Shown here piece by piece: positions 1 through 7,958 of a stretch of DNA of 15,101 nucleotides. The position numbers and the translations under genes were made by a program. How positions within the stretch are numbered: position 1 is the first letter of the stretch; each line of letters opens with the position of its first letter. The DNA is from an uncultured Clostridia bacterium. GTDB lineage: Bacteria; Bacillota; Clostridia; Lachnospirales; Anaerotignaceae. The notes under the pieces were generated by a model, which did not search any database, had not been told where the DNA came from, and worked only from the letters and a program-made list of their open reading frames with translations. The stretch lies in the NCBI GenBank assembly GCA_910583755.1, contig CAJTZO010000021.1, forward strand, positions 1-15,101, written 5' to 3'.

Positions 1-325
1 CTCGACAGCCACTCGCTTACGAATGAGTAAATGCCTTTTTACAAATGTTATCAAACGCCCTTTTAAAATTTCTGAAATCCGCTGTTTATGCGGGGTTCAA
101 AAAAATTTTAATTATTCCCACTCAACAGACTTTTTTGGATTTGTATTCTTTTATATGGTAAATTGTTATTCGTATTATACCATATCTCATTTTATTTGTA
201 CAGTATTTCTATTTCAAAAAGTTTTTAATATCAATTTAATATCAAGAAGTAGTTTTATTATTCAAATTTTTGAATAATAATTTATTCATACTTAATTTTA
301 TTCTTAATAATACCATTATGACTAA
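1..325. other. Left-edge region without an intact gene
   Basis: I see no convincing gene here. Frame +1 reads nine codons (LDSHSLTNE) into a stop at 28-30, which could be the tail of a plus-strand gene entering from outside the window, but this is too short to name. Positions 112-123, read on the minus strand, are GAGTGGGAATAA, which resembles the 3' end of guaA genes (see findings). Positions 255-280 form a perfect AT-only inverted repeat with 12-bp arms. It lies downstream of the marR gene that ends at 326 but lacks the GC needed for a clear terminator. Confidence 0.5.
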
Positions 326-784
326 TTAGTCTTCCAATGATATATTCCATATTTTATTTATTTCTATTTGAAAAAAATTGATGTGTCTTTGTGTTAATTC
401 TAAAAGAGCTTTCTGTTCTTTATCATTTAATTTGTTAAGAGCATTTTTTTCAGCTATTAAAATAGGAATTATTTGTTTTTGTACAAAAACATCTCCTTTT
501 TCTGTTAGAATAACTTGTTTATTTTTTGGTTGTCCTAATAATGGAACAAGTTTAATCAATTCATCAGAAATAAGAGTTTTTAATGATGAATTAATAGTTT
601 GTTTACTAAGAAATAATTTTTCAGATAAATCTTTTTGAGTATATATTTCTTTGCTTTTGTATAAGGTATAAAAAATCCAAAAGGAAGAAGCAGTTAATCC
701 ATTCTGTTTTGCGTAATTGCTATATAAACTATCTAATTTCATCCATAATTGATTATATTTTGAAAAATTGCTAAGTTCATTCAA
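326..784 (-). CDS. MarR-family transcriptional regulator (MarR1)
   Basis: A 152-residue winged-helix regulator of the MarR family, which acts as a dimer that usually releases DNA when a phenolic or other toxic ligand binds. The recognition-helix region is visible at about residues 50-75 (KDLSEKLFLSKQTINSSLK), followed by a wing with the segment PKNKQVILTEKG and a long C-terminal helix. It is clearly paralogous to the MarR at 8019-8465: shared FW..Y.LY, QTINS.LK.L, KNKQ and TQ.HI..EIN. It follows MATE1 by 38 bp with no terminator between, so it is probably co-transcribed, like mepA/mepR-type pairs. The start is a TTG (784-782) eight bases after AAGGAGG. An out-of-frame ATG sits closer to the same site and opens only ATG-ATT-GAA-TGA. 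A TATCCGATA half-site like the MarR2 operator lies just upstream (about 810-820). Confidence 0.9.
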   Translation of the reverse strand: MNELSNFSKYNQLWMKLDSLYSNYAKQNGLTASSFWIFYTLYKSKEIYTQKDLSEKLFLSKQTINSSLKTLISDELIKLVPLLGQPKNKQVILTEKGDVFVQKQIIPILIAEKNALNKLNDKEQKALLELTQRHINFFQIEINKIWNISLED

Positions 785-822
785 TCATATTTCCTCCTTA
801 TAATTTAATATCGGATAAAATA

Positions 823-2139
823 TCAATTTAATAATTTCATATTTTGCTGAATTCTAATCAATACATATATTCCTACTATTACTTCAGTGATAGGCATGGC
901 AAGCCAAATTGTTTTAGGATTGATGAGTACTGGTAAAACATAAATTAGTATTCCACTGATTATCATTCCTCTTAATACAGATACAATAAAAGAATATTTT
1001 GCTTGCATTACGGATTGAAAATAATATGTGGAAAAAATATTAAATGGCAAAAGTAAAAATGAAATTCCATAACATCTCATAATTTCAGGTGCAATTTTTT
1101 GTACATTTTCTGTCGAATCCATAAAAATTTGAATAAATCCATTTGGAAATACAAAAATCAGTATTGTCCATAAGAGTGCAAAAAATCCCGCAGAATATAA
1201 AGCATATTGAAACGTTTTTTTAATTCTTAAAAAATTCCTTGCACCATAATTAATAGAAATAATAGGCTGAGCTGCCTGCCCAACACTATAAGCACAACAT
1301 TGTACAAATGTACTAATATTGACTATAACACCATATACTGCTAATGCATCTGTACCAATATAACGCATAATTTGTCTATTAAACATCATCGTTAAAATTC
1401 CCATTGCAACATCTATAAAAAAGGTAGAAAATCCTACTACAATTATTTTTTTCATTTTTTCTGTAAAATAATTTATTTTTACTAATTTTAAAGTGTTTTT
1501 TTTCGATATAAAGTGTGTAAGCAGTACAATAAAAGTAATAAAAGCTCCCATAGCTGTGGCAAGTCCTGCTCCTGTAATACCCATATTCAAAACAAAAACA
1601 AAAAAGTAGTCTCCAAATACATTAAAAATACCTCCAGCAAGTACCGCAACAGTAGCAAGTTCTGGTACATTGTCGTTTCTTAAAAATGCAGAAAGCATTT
1701 GATTAAACATAAATACTGGTATAACAAAATTGACATAGGTTAAATAATTTGACGCAAGAGGTAAAATTTCATTATCTGCACCAAATAATTGTAACATAGG
1801 AATTCTAAAAATAATCATTACTGCCCATATTAACACAGAAAGAAAAATTGTTGCATATACTGCTACTGTAAAATATTCGTTTTCATTTGTTTTTTCCTTT
1901 TTTCCCTTTTCTGAACTTAAAAGTACAGAGCCTCCAATTCCTGTTAATAAGCCTAAACTATAAATAATATTCCATATTGGCGCAATGACTGACATAGCAG
2001 CTGTACCAATCGGACCATGATATTGTCCTACCATAGCCATATCTACAATTCCATAAATAGATGAAATCAATGCACTTCCAAACGCTGCTACTAAAAATTT
2101 AAAATATAAAGTTTTAATTTTTCCTTGTAATAAATCCAT
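823..2139 (-). CDS. MATE-family multidrug exporter, MepA-like (MATE1)
   Basis: An inner-membrane Na+/H+-coupled drug antiporter of the MATE family, 438 residues, the usual family length, with about twelve hydrophobic segments in two pseudo-symmetric halves. Half 1 carries YGIVDMAMVGQYHG near the N-terminus. Half 2 carries the family pattern around GQAAQPIISINYGARNFLR. The open frame extends upstream to 2178, but the start at 2137-2139 (MDLLQGK) is preferred because GGAGGG lies five bases upstream (2145-2150), directly after the T-tract of the leader terminator; the longer frame would run through that terminator. Expression is therefore likely set by the tandem riboswitch-like leader (2190-2290) and its attenuator. 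MarR1 follows. The substrate is unknown; if the leader is guanidine-IV, guanidinium or related cations are likely. Confidence 0.93.
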   Translation of the reverse strand: MDLLQGKIKTLYFKFLVAAFGSALISSIYGIVDMAMVGQYHGPIGTAAMSVIAPIWNIIYSLGLLTGIGGSVLLSSEKGKKEKTNENEYFTVAVYATIFLSVLIWAVMIIFRIPMLQLFGADNEILPLASNYLTYVNFVIPVFMFNQMLSAFLRNDNVPELATVAVLAGGIFNVFGDYFFVFVLNMGITGAGLATAMGAFITFIVLLTHFISKKNTLKLVKINYFTEKMKKIIVVGFSTFFIDVAMGILTMMFNRQIMRYIGTDALAVYGVIVNISTFVQCCAYSVGQAAQPIISINYGARNFLRIKKTFQYALYSAGFFALLWTILIFVFPNGFIQIFMDSTENVQKIAPEIMRCYGISFLLLPFNIFSTYYFQSVMQAKYSFIVSVLRGMIISGILIYVLPVLINPKTIWLAMPITEVIVGIYVLIRIQQNMKLLN

Positions 2140-2150
2140 AATATCCCTCC

Positions 2151-2198
2151 AAAAAAAAACCGGATAAGCATTACACACAATATCGTTTTCTTATCCGG
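2151..2198 (-). terminator. Attenuator terminator before MATE1
   Basis: On the minus strand CCGGATAAG (2198-2190) pairs perfectly with CTTATCCGG (2168-2160), giving a 9-bp stem followed by nine T residues (2159-2151). The MATE1 ribosome binding site starts right after the T-tract, so termination here removes the whole gene from the transcript. The 5' arm is also the conserved 3' end of aptamer copy B, the usual overlap between an aptamer and its expression platform. Copy A carries the same nine bases and could pair with the same 3' arm. Confidence 0.9.
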
Positions 2199-2236
2199 CT
2201 AACTGCTACGGCAGTAAACCCTCCGCAAACGTTTGT
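2190..2236 (-). promoter_or_regulatory. Riboswitch-like aptamer copy B (guanidine-IV/mepA-type candidate)
   Basis: Second copy of a small structured RNA in the MATE1 leader. On the minus strand it reads GCGGAGGG, a short linker, a 4-5 bp hairpin CTGC-CGTA-GCAG (2214-2203), then GCCGGATAAG (2199-2190). Copy A shares the CGGAGG box, the CGTA loop and the identical GCCGGATAAG tail, while the hairpin stem differs with compensating changes (TTGT/ACAA against CTGC/GCAG), which indicates a conserved RNA fold. Its tail is the 5' arm of the terminator. It contains no start codon after the hairpin, which argues against a translated leader peptide. The class assignment rests on the MATE context and remembered features of the mepA motif, not on a covariance-model match. 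Confidence 0.65.
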
Positions 2237-2245
2237 ATGTAACAT

Positions 2246-2290
2246 CTTATCCGGCACTCATTGTTACGACAACAAGTCCTCCGATGAACA
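2246..2290 (-). promoter_or_regulatory. Riboswitch-like aptamer copy A (guanidine-IV/mepA-type candidate)
   Basis: First copy, at the very start of the transcript predicted from the promoter at 2296-2324. On the minus strand it reads TTCATCGGAGGAC, then a hairpin TTGT-CGTA-ACAA (2272-2261), then ATGAG and TGCCGGATAAG (to 2246). TTCAT and ATGAG can pair as an outer stem around the purine-rich CGGAGGAC bulge. CGG in the box and CCG in the tail could pair when ligand is bound, freeing the transcript from termination. The family (guanidine-IV, clostridial, upstream of MATE genes, transcriptional ON switch) is proposed from architecture and context. An embedded ATG-AGT-GCC-GGA-TAA is probably coincidental. 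Confidence 0.65.
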
Positions 2291-2295
2291 TTAAA

Positions 2296-2324
2296 ATTTT
2301 ATCATATTTTGAATAAAACAACAA
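2296..2324 (-). promoter_or_regulatory. Sigma-A-type promoter for the MATE1-MarR1 transcript
   Basis: On the minus strand TTGTTG (2324-2319), a 17-bp spacer and TAAAAT (2301-2296) make a good vegetative promoter immediately after the 6-phospho-beta-glucosidase stop codon. The predicted start near 2289 places the first base just ahead of the CATCGGAGGAC box of aptamer A. No MarR operator-like palindrome is visible in this promoter. Confidence 0.7.
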
Positions 2325-2330
2325 GTTTTT

Positions 2331-3755
2331 TTATAATTCTTCTCCATTTGTAGCAATTACTTTTTTGTACCATTCAAAAGATTTTTTCTTTGTCCTTTTT
2401 AATGTTCCTTTTCCTTCATTATCTAAATCAACATATATAAAACCATATCTTTTTTTCATTTCCCCAGAACTTGCACTAACTAAATCAATACAGCCCCAAG
2501 AAGTATAACCGATTAAATCCACACCGTCTATCTCAATCGCATCTTTCATTGCTTTGATATGGTCACGATGGTAATTGATACGATAATCGTCATCTATACT
2601 ACCATCTTCTTTAAGAATATCCACAGCACCTAAACCATTTTCTACAATAAATAATGGTTTTCTATATCTATCATATACTTGATTTAATGTAATACGAAGT
2701 CCTAGAGGGTCAATCGCCCAACCCCATTCACTACATTTTAAATAAGGATTTTTGGCAGAAGCAAAAAGATTTCCTTCTCCAAAATTTTCTTTTTGGTCAA
2801 TGTCAACACATCTTGTATTGTAATAGGAAAATGATACAAAATCTACTGTATTCTCAGCAAGTAATTCCAAATCTCCTTTTTCCATAACAGGTAGACAATT
2901 TTCTCTTTCCATAAATTTCAAGCCATATTTAGGATATTCTCCTTGTACTTGTACATCTACAAATAAATATTCTTGTCTATCTGTACAAAGTGCCTCCCAA
3001 ACATTTTCTGGTTTACAATTATAAGGATAAGTACTACCTGCCGCAAACATACAGCCCACTTGATTATTACTATCTATTTCATGAGCTATTTTTGTTGCTA
3101 ATGCACTTGCAACTAATTCATGATGTGCTGCTTGATATTTGACTGCTTTTTCATTTTCTCCTTGTTCAAAACAAATACCTGCTCCCATAAAAGGTGCATG
3201 AAGTATCATATTGATTTCATTAAATGTCAGCCAATATTTTACAAGTCCTTTATATCTTGTAAAAAGTGTACGACATAAATTTTCATAAAAACCTATCATT
3301 TTACGGTTTCTCCAACCGCCATATGTTTTGATTAAATGCATAGGACAATCAAAATGTACAATAGTTACAAGTGGTTCTATACCATATTTGTGACATTCTT
3401 GAAATACAGACTCATAAAAAGCTAATCCCTTTTCATTTGGTGTTGTTTCGTCACCATTTGGAAATATTCTGCTCCAAGCAATACTCAAACGATATACTTT
3501 AAATCCCATTTCTGCAAACAATTTAATATCTTCTTTATAATGGTGGTACATATCAATACCCAATTTTGCAGGATATTCATATTGTGGCAGAAAATCATAC
3601 ATTTTCATTTTTCCACAAATAACTTTTCCTCTATCCTCACCTTTTGGGCAAACATCTACATTTGCTAATCCTCTACCATCTTCATTAAAACCACCTTCAC
3701 ATTGATTCGCAGCCGTTGCACCGCCCCATAAAAACCCCTTTGGAAATCCCATCAT
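2331..3755 (-). CDS. 6-phospho-beta-glucosidase, glycoside hydrolase family 1
   Basis: Cytoplasmic GH1 enzyme, 474 residues (normal length), that hydrolyses phosphorylated beta-glucosides delivered by a PTS into glucose-6-phosphate and an aglycone or glucose. The N-terminus has the GH1 signature FLWGGATAANQCEG. The acid/base glutamate is E180 (TFNEIN) and the nucleophile E372 (IVENGLG). The segment SASSGEMKKRYGFIYVD carries S429, K435 and Y437, the Ser-Lys-Tyr set that binds the 6-phosphate and separates phospho-glucosidases from plain beta-glucosidases. The start at 3755 has AAGGAG six bases upstream. It lies 15 bp after the PTS gene with no terminator between, so transporter and hydrolase form one functional pair. 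The substrate (cellobiose, arbutin, salicin or similar) cannot be read from sequence. Confidence 0.96.
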   Translation of the reverse strand: MMGFPKGFLWGGATAANQCEGGFNEDGRGLANVDVCPKGEDRGKVICGKMKMYDFLPQYEYPAKLGIDMYHHYKEDIKLFAEMGFKVYRLSIAWSRIFPNGDETTPNEKGLAFYESVFQECHKYGIEPLVTIVHFDCPMHLIKTYGGWRNRKMIGFYENLCRTLFTRYKGLVKYWLTFNEINMILHAPFMGAGICFEQGENEKAVKYQAAHHELVASALATKIAHEIDSNNQVGCMFAAGSTYPYNCKPENVWEALCTDRQEYLFVDVQVQGEYPKYGLKFMERENCLPVMEKGDLELLAENTVDFVSFSYYNTRCVDIDQKENFGEGNLFASAKNPYLKCSEWGWAIDPLGLRITLNQVYDRYRKPLFIVENGLGAVDILKEDGSIDDDYRINYHRDHIKAMKDAIEIDGVDLIGYTSWGCIDLVSASSGEMKKRYGFIYVDLDNEGKGTLKRTKKKSFEWYKKVIATNGEEL

Positions 3756-3770
3756 TATTTTCTCCTTTCA

Positions 3771-5690
3771 TTAGTGCATAACAGTGATAATCGTATCACC
3801 ATATTCTGCTGTTTTCTGTTCTGTTTCAATCATATCTAAAAAATCATCTGCATTTGTAACAAGTACAGGTGTTTCAATAGGGTAACCTTCTGCAACAATA
3901 GCATCTTTATCAAATTCTACTAAAACATCTCCTACGGAAATTTTATCACCTTGTTTTGCTTTTGCTGTAAAATGTTTTCCATTTAATTCTACTGTATTCA
4001 TACCAATGTGTATTAACAATTCTACACCGTTGTCAGATGTAATACCCATAGCATGAAGTGTTGGGAATATTGTTGTTAATGTTCCATTTACTGGAGAAAC
4101 AACTTTCCCTTCTTCTGGCACTATTACAACACCTTTTCCTAATATTCCCATAGCAAATGCTTCATCTTTACATTCTGCTAATGGAAGTATTGTTCCTTTT
4201 AATGGACTAGAAATGACTTCTTTATTTAATAATTCTTTTTGTTGTGTTACTGTTTGTTGTGTTTCTATTTTTTCTGTGCTTGGTTCAGTTACAGGTTCTT
4301 CTTCATGATATACTACAAACATGATAATAAAAGCTAATACCAAAGCAATCATTGCACCTACGATACCTACAATAATATTCCCATTTGTGCCATCTGGATT
4401 TATCATAGCTGGAAATTCAAATATACCTATACCAGCTACAATAAATTCTCTCAAATTGAACAATCCATAAAAAGCACCTACGATTGCACCTACAATACAA
4501 CTAATAATAAATGGTTTTTTCATAGGTAATGTAATACCATAAATAGCAGGTTCTGTTACTCCAAATATGCCAGAAATAAAACTTGGTAATGCCATTTCTT
4601 TCATTTTTTTGCTTTTTGATTTCAATAATATTGCTAATACAGCACCTGATGTCGCAAAGGTACAGCCAAAAAATGGCATCATAACATTATCATATCCTAA
4701 TGTAACAATATTATTTAAACTGACAGGAATAAAACCCCAATGCATACCAAATATGACAAGTATTTGCCATGTACCACCTACAATTGCACCTGCTAATAAT
4801 GGGCTAAATTCTCTTATTTTAAATACAAAACTTGATATTAACATAGAACCAAATGTTGTAACAGGACCAATAATCATAAAGCCTATTGGTAATGCTACCA
4901 ATAATACTAACATTGGTACAAAAAAGAATTTTACTACATCTGGTATAAATTTACTAAAAAACTTTTCGCATTTTGATGCAAAATATACAATAAATATAAC
5001 TGGTATGACTGTTGATGTATAATCCATTGCGATAATTGGTAATCCTAAAAATGACATATAAATATCTGATACAAAAGGAGTCCCTTCAAATAATGTATAC
5101 AATGGTTCTCCTGCTGCGGATAATGTACTTCCTTGTAATGCAGGATAACACATTGCAGCACCAATCGCTAATCCTAACATTGGTTTTAAATTGAATTTCT
5201 TTGCTGAGGTATAACCCAAAAACATAGGCAAAAACATAAATAGAGCATCACCAATGCCATTTAACATAACATAAACACCTGCTGTATCTGTATACAATCC
5301 TAATGCTACAAATAAAGCATTTAATCCTTTGAGCATACCACATGCTGACATGACCCCTAATATTGGCTGGAATATATTAGAAACAATGTCAATAATATTT
5401 GTTTTTTGTTCTTCTTCCTCTGTTGCTGCCGCTTTTTCTTGTAAACCAATCAGCGGGCAAACATCTGCATATACCTCTGCAACATGATTTCCTATAACAA
5501 CTTGATATTGTCCACCGCTTTTCATAACAGTAACAACGCCGTCCATGTTTTTAAGTACATCATCATTTGCTTTGCTTTCGTCTTTGAGCTTAAAACGCAA
5601 TCTGGTAATACAATGTGTTAAGCCACTTACATTTTCTTTCCCTCCTATCTGTTTCACAATTTCACTTGCTAATGCTTCATACTTACCCAT
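3771..5690 (-). CDS. PTS beta-glucoside transporter, EIIBCA fusion
   Basis: Membrane permease that takes up and phosphorylates beta-glucosides, 639 residues, BglP-like. Domain order is B-C-A: EIIB at about residues 1-85 with phosphocysteine C27 in GLTHCITRLRF; EIIC at about 100-465 with multiple membrane segments and an FGVTEPAIYG motif; EIIA at about 490-639 with H546 (PTLHAMGI) and the phosphohistidine H561 (LLIHIGMNTV). The frame opens at 5705, but GGAGGAG lies between that ATG and the one at 5690, so MGKYEALASE is the likely start. It follows MATE2 by 63 bp without a terminator and precedes the matching hydrolase by 15 bp. No LicT/BglG antiterminator gene or recognisable RAT site is seen nearby, which is unusual for this transporter type. 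Confidence 0.96.
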   Translation of the reverse strand: MGKYEALASEIVKQIGGKENVSGLTHCITRLRFKLKDESKANDDVLKNMDGVVTVMKSGGQYQVVIGNHVAEVYADVCPLIGLQEKAAATEEEEQKTNIIDIVSNIFQPILGVMSACGMLKGLNALFVALGLYTDTAGVYVMLNGIGDALFMFLPMFLGYTSAKKFNLKPMLGLAIGAAMCYPALQGSTLSAAGEPLYTLFEGTPFVSDIYMSFLGLPIIAMDYTSTVIPVIFIVYFASKCEKFFSKFIPDVVKFFFVPMLVLLVALPIGFMIIGPVTTFGSMLISSFVFKIREFSPLLAGAIVGGTWQILVIFGMHWGFIPVSLNNIVTLGYDNVMMPFFGCTFATSGAVLAILLKSKSKKMKEMALPSFISGIFGVTEPAIYGITLPMKKPFIISCIVGAIVGAFYGLFNLREFIVAGIGIFEFPAMINPDGTNGNIIVGIVGAMIALVLAFIIMFVVYHEEEPVTEPSTEKIETQQTVTQQKELLNKEVISSPLKGTILPLAECKDEAFAMGILGKGVVIVPEEGKVVSPVNGTLTTIFPTLHAMGITSDNGVELLIHIGMNTVELNGKHFTAKAKQGDKISVGDVLVEFDKDAIVAEGYPIETPVLVTNADDFLDMIETEQKTAEYGDTIITVMH

Positions 5691-5753
5691 AACTTTCTCC
5701 TCCATTCTTAATAAATATAATTTATAATTCTGTATCTTCTTCTTTATTTCTTA

Positions 5754-7067
5754 TTATTTATATATAATCCCTTTTCGTTCTGATACTATTTTTAAAGCAA
5801 CTGCTATAATTAGTACAAGCACCTCATAAATACCAAATGTATGCCATACAATAGTATTTCCCAAAATTTTTGGAAGTATTGTAATAATTAATGAATTTAT
5901 CACAAGACTTCGTATAATATTGAGGATAATCGCTTGTCCTGAACGTTTAGTAGAATAGAAATATGCAGACATCATAGTATTGATACTTCCCACAATAAAT
6001 CCCCAGCAATATTCCCACATATGTGTTGATGTAAATTCAAGCATTTCTCCACTTGCACCAAACAGCTTACATAAAAAATGTGGAAATATAACATAAATTG
6101 CTACACAAAATACACTTCCTATCACACTGATGAGCTGTCCCGCATAAAAATACTGCTTCAAATCATCATCTTTTTTTGCTCCATATGCATGTCCAAATAA
6201 AGGTTGCATACCTTCTGAAGTTCCAAAAAATACAGACATAGTAAATGAAGAAAGATATGATATAATAGCAAACGCATTAATTCCAATATCTCCAAATGCT
6301 ATCATCAATGTATGGTTCATGCAAAGTGTAGTAACAGGTGTAGAAAACTGTGCAATCGCTTCTGGAAGCCCACGAAATACAATTTTTTGAAAGAGTTTTC
6401 TTTGTGGTACATATCTTTTAATATGAAGGTTTCCTTTTTTTAATACATAATGTGTTGCAATAATCAATAAACCTACTGTTTGTGAAATACCAGTTGCAAC
6501 TGCTGCACCCATAACACCCATATTCATAGGAAATACAAATAGCCAATCAAGAAATATGTTTAGTCCTGAACTAATTACATTTGTAATTGCTACAAGTCCG
6601 GGTGAACCATCATTTCGACAGAAAAACTGTAAATTTAATGAAAGTGCATTTGGAATAGTAAAAAGTGCATACCAAAATATATATTCTTTAACAAGTAATA
6701 AATAATTTTCTGAAGCACCTAACAATCTGCACACTGCTCCAGTAAATAAAGAGCCACACAATGTAATAAAAATACCTACAATGAAATTCAACGTAAGTGA
6801 ATGCATAAAAGCATTTTGCGCACCTTCTTTGTCACCTCGTCCAAAGCGAATTGCTGTAATAGTAACGCCACCAATACTTGCCATTGCATTTAATGCTTGT
6901 GCAAGTAACACAAAAGGAAGTGCAATATTAACTGCTCCCAATGCCTGACTTCCAGCTCCATTTCCTACAAAAATTCCATCAACAACAGAAAATAAAAATA
7001 CACAAGCATTTGATAAAATTGCAGGTCCAACATTACGAAAGATAATTTTTTTTCTTGAATTTTCCAT
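5754..7067 (-). CDS. MATE-family exporter (MATE2)
   Basis: Second MATE antiporter, 437 residues, with two six-helix halves: FSVVDGIFVGNGAGSQALG near the N-terminus and GTSEGMQPLFGHAYGAKKDD at the start of the second half. It is only distantly similar to MATE1, so the two are not a recent duplication. Three in-frame ATGs exist at 7097, 7079 and 7067. The last (MENSRKKII) is chosen because GGAGGAG ends about five bases upstream; the 7079 ATG overlaps the stop codon of the kinase-like gene before it. The 11-bp gap to that gene implies translational coupling. The PTS gene follows without a terminator. The substrate is unknown. Confidence 0.92.
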   Translation of the reverse strand: MENSRKKIIFRNVGPAILSNACVFLFSVVDGIFVGNGAGSQALGAVNIALPFVLLAQALNAMASIGGVTITAIRFGRGDKEGAQNAFMHSLTLNFIVGIFITLCGSLFTGAVCRLLGASENYLLLVKEYIFWYALFTIPNALSLNLQFFCRNDGSPGLVAITNVISSGLNIFLDWLFVFPMNMGVMGAAVATGISQTVGLLIIATHYVLKKGNLHIKRYVPQRKLFQKIVFRGLPEAIAQFSTPVTTLCMNHTLMIAFGDIGINAFAIISYLSSFTMSVFFGTSEGMQPLFGHAYGAKKDDDLKQYFYAGQLISVIGSVFCVAIYVIFPHFLCKLFGASGEMLEFTSTHMWEYCWGFIVGSINTMMSAYFYSTKRSGQAIILNIIRSLVINSLIITILPKILGNTIVWHTFGIYEVLVLIIAVALKIVSERKGIIYK

Positions 7068-7078
7068 AATCTCCTCCA

Positions 7079-7693
7079 TTAATATTGCATAAACCAAGCA
7101 TTTACATATGCAGCAATAGCTGGAATTAATAATTTAATTTCTTTGCCAGAAGTATTAATACACAAATGATAATATTCTTTTCTGCCCCATTTTTCTTCTG
7201 TAAACAATTCCCTATAAGTTGCACGTTCTTTGTCAATTTGTTTCATTTTATGAAACATCTCTTTTTCAGATAAATGTTCATTTTTATCTGCACGATTTTT
7301 ACAGCGTTGCAATTTCGATAATTTGTCTGCATAAACAAAGATATTCAAGGGGTTCATATCACGACAAAGCACATCAGCACAACGACCAACGATAACACAA
7401 TCACCTTGAAGAGATAATTGTCGAATAATATTATACTGTGCTGCTACTACTTTTACTGGTTGCTGAAGCATAGAAGAATTTGTCATAAAACGATGACCTA
7501 TAGTAGACGGATAAAACATACGAATGTCTTTTTCTGAAATATGAGAAACATAATCTTTATCCAATCTATACTTCTTTGCAACCATATCAATAATTTCATG
7601 GTCATAGCACGGAATACAAAGCGTTTCTGCTAAACGTTTTCCAAGCTCTCGACCTCCACTTCCAAATTCTCTGCCTATTGTAATAATTTTCAT
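7079..7693 (-). CDS. Cytidylate-kinase-like P-loop protein
   Basis: A 204-residue protein of the cytidylate-kinase-like family (Cytidylate_kin2 type). The N-terminus MKIITIGREFGSGGRELGKRL is the family's P-loop variant (GREFGSGGRE, residues 7-16), followed by CYDHEIIDMVAKK. VIVGRCADV lies mid-protein, and a lid-like basic segment with RCKNRADK and KERATYRELFTEEKWG follows. The family is predicted to bind nucleotides, but its physiological substrate is not established; the housekeeping Cmk is a different, longer family. The start at 7693 has AAGGAAGG upstream. It is followed after 11 bp by MATE2, so the two appear coupled. Upstream, beyond 232 bp of AT-rich leader, is the terminator at 7926-7958. 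Confidence 0.88.
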   Translation of the reverse strand: MKIITIGREFGSGGRELGKRLAETLCIPCYDHEIIDMVAKKYRLDKDYVSHISEKDIRMFYPSTIGHRFMTNSSMLQQPVKVVAAQYNIIRQLSLQGDCVIVGRCADVLCRDMNPLNIFVYADKLSKLQRCKNRADKNEHLSEKEMFHKMKQIDKERATYRELFTEEKWGRKEYYHLCINTSGKEIKLLIPAIAAYVNAWFMQY

Positions 7694-7925
7694 AATATTA
7701 CCTTCCTTTTTAATTTAATAAATTTATTATTTTTATCAATTATTATCATAATAACTGTAAAAATTTTTAACTTTTTTTAAATTGTATATATATATTCTTT
7801 TTATATACTATTTCTTTAAAAGAATTTATTGTCTGTTTTAGATGAAATCAGTTGCTTGCTAAGTTTTTGCTGGGAAACAGTAAAACATTTATAAAATAAT
7901 TTATTTTTTCTTTTTTTCAAAACAT
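7694..7925. other. AT-rich leader of the kinase-MATE2 operon
   Basis: No gene is seen between the attenuator and the kinase start. A TTATTAT-C-ATAATAA palindrome (7740-7754) could be a regulatory site or a chance AT repeat. I cannot place a convincing -35/-10 pair, so transcription may come from MarR2 through the upstream terminator, or from a weak local promoter. Confidence 0.4.
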
Positions 7926-7958
7926 AAAAATGCCCGGTTATTTTTTCAATAACCGGGC
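7926..7958 (-). terminator. Attenuator terminator before the kinase-MATE2 genes
   Basis: On the minus strand GCCCGGTTATT (7958-7948 side) pairs with AATAACCGGGC (7942-7932 side) as a perfect 11-bp stem with a 5-nt loop, followed by A and five T residues (7930-7926). It lies between MarR2 and the kinase gene and directly follows the structured leader with the CATCGGAGGAC box. It can end MarR2 transcripts or, if relieved, allow read-through to the operon. Confidence 0.9.

Noticed and set aside
1..325. GMP synthase gene (guaA) at the left edge
   Set aside because: Only the last four or five codons match; the codons upstream (within 130-180) do not resemble guaA and soon lose sense.
2246..2290. 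Leader peptide ATG-AGT-GCC-GGA-TAA in aptamer A
   Set aside because: The ribosome binding site is 16 bases away, the frame has four codons, and copy B has no start codon at the same place; a shared RNA fold explains both copies better.
2190..2290. Tandem glycine riboswitch
   Set aside because: The units are too short and lack the glycine aptamer's conserved core; the downstream gene is an exporter, not a glycine cleavage or glycine transport gene.
4567..5022. 151-codon open frame on the plus strand
   Set aside because: It lies fully antisense to the EIIC part of the PTS gene, with no ribosome binding site and no recognisable domain.
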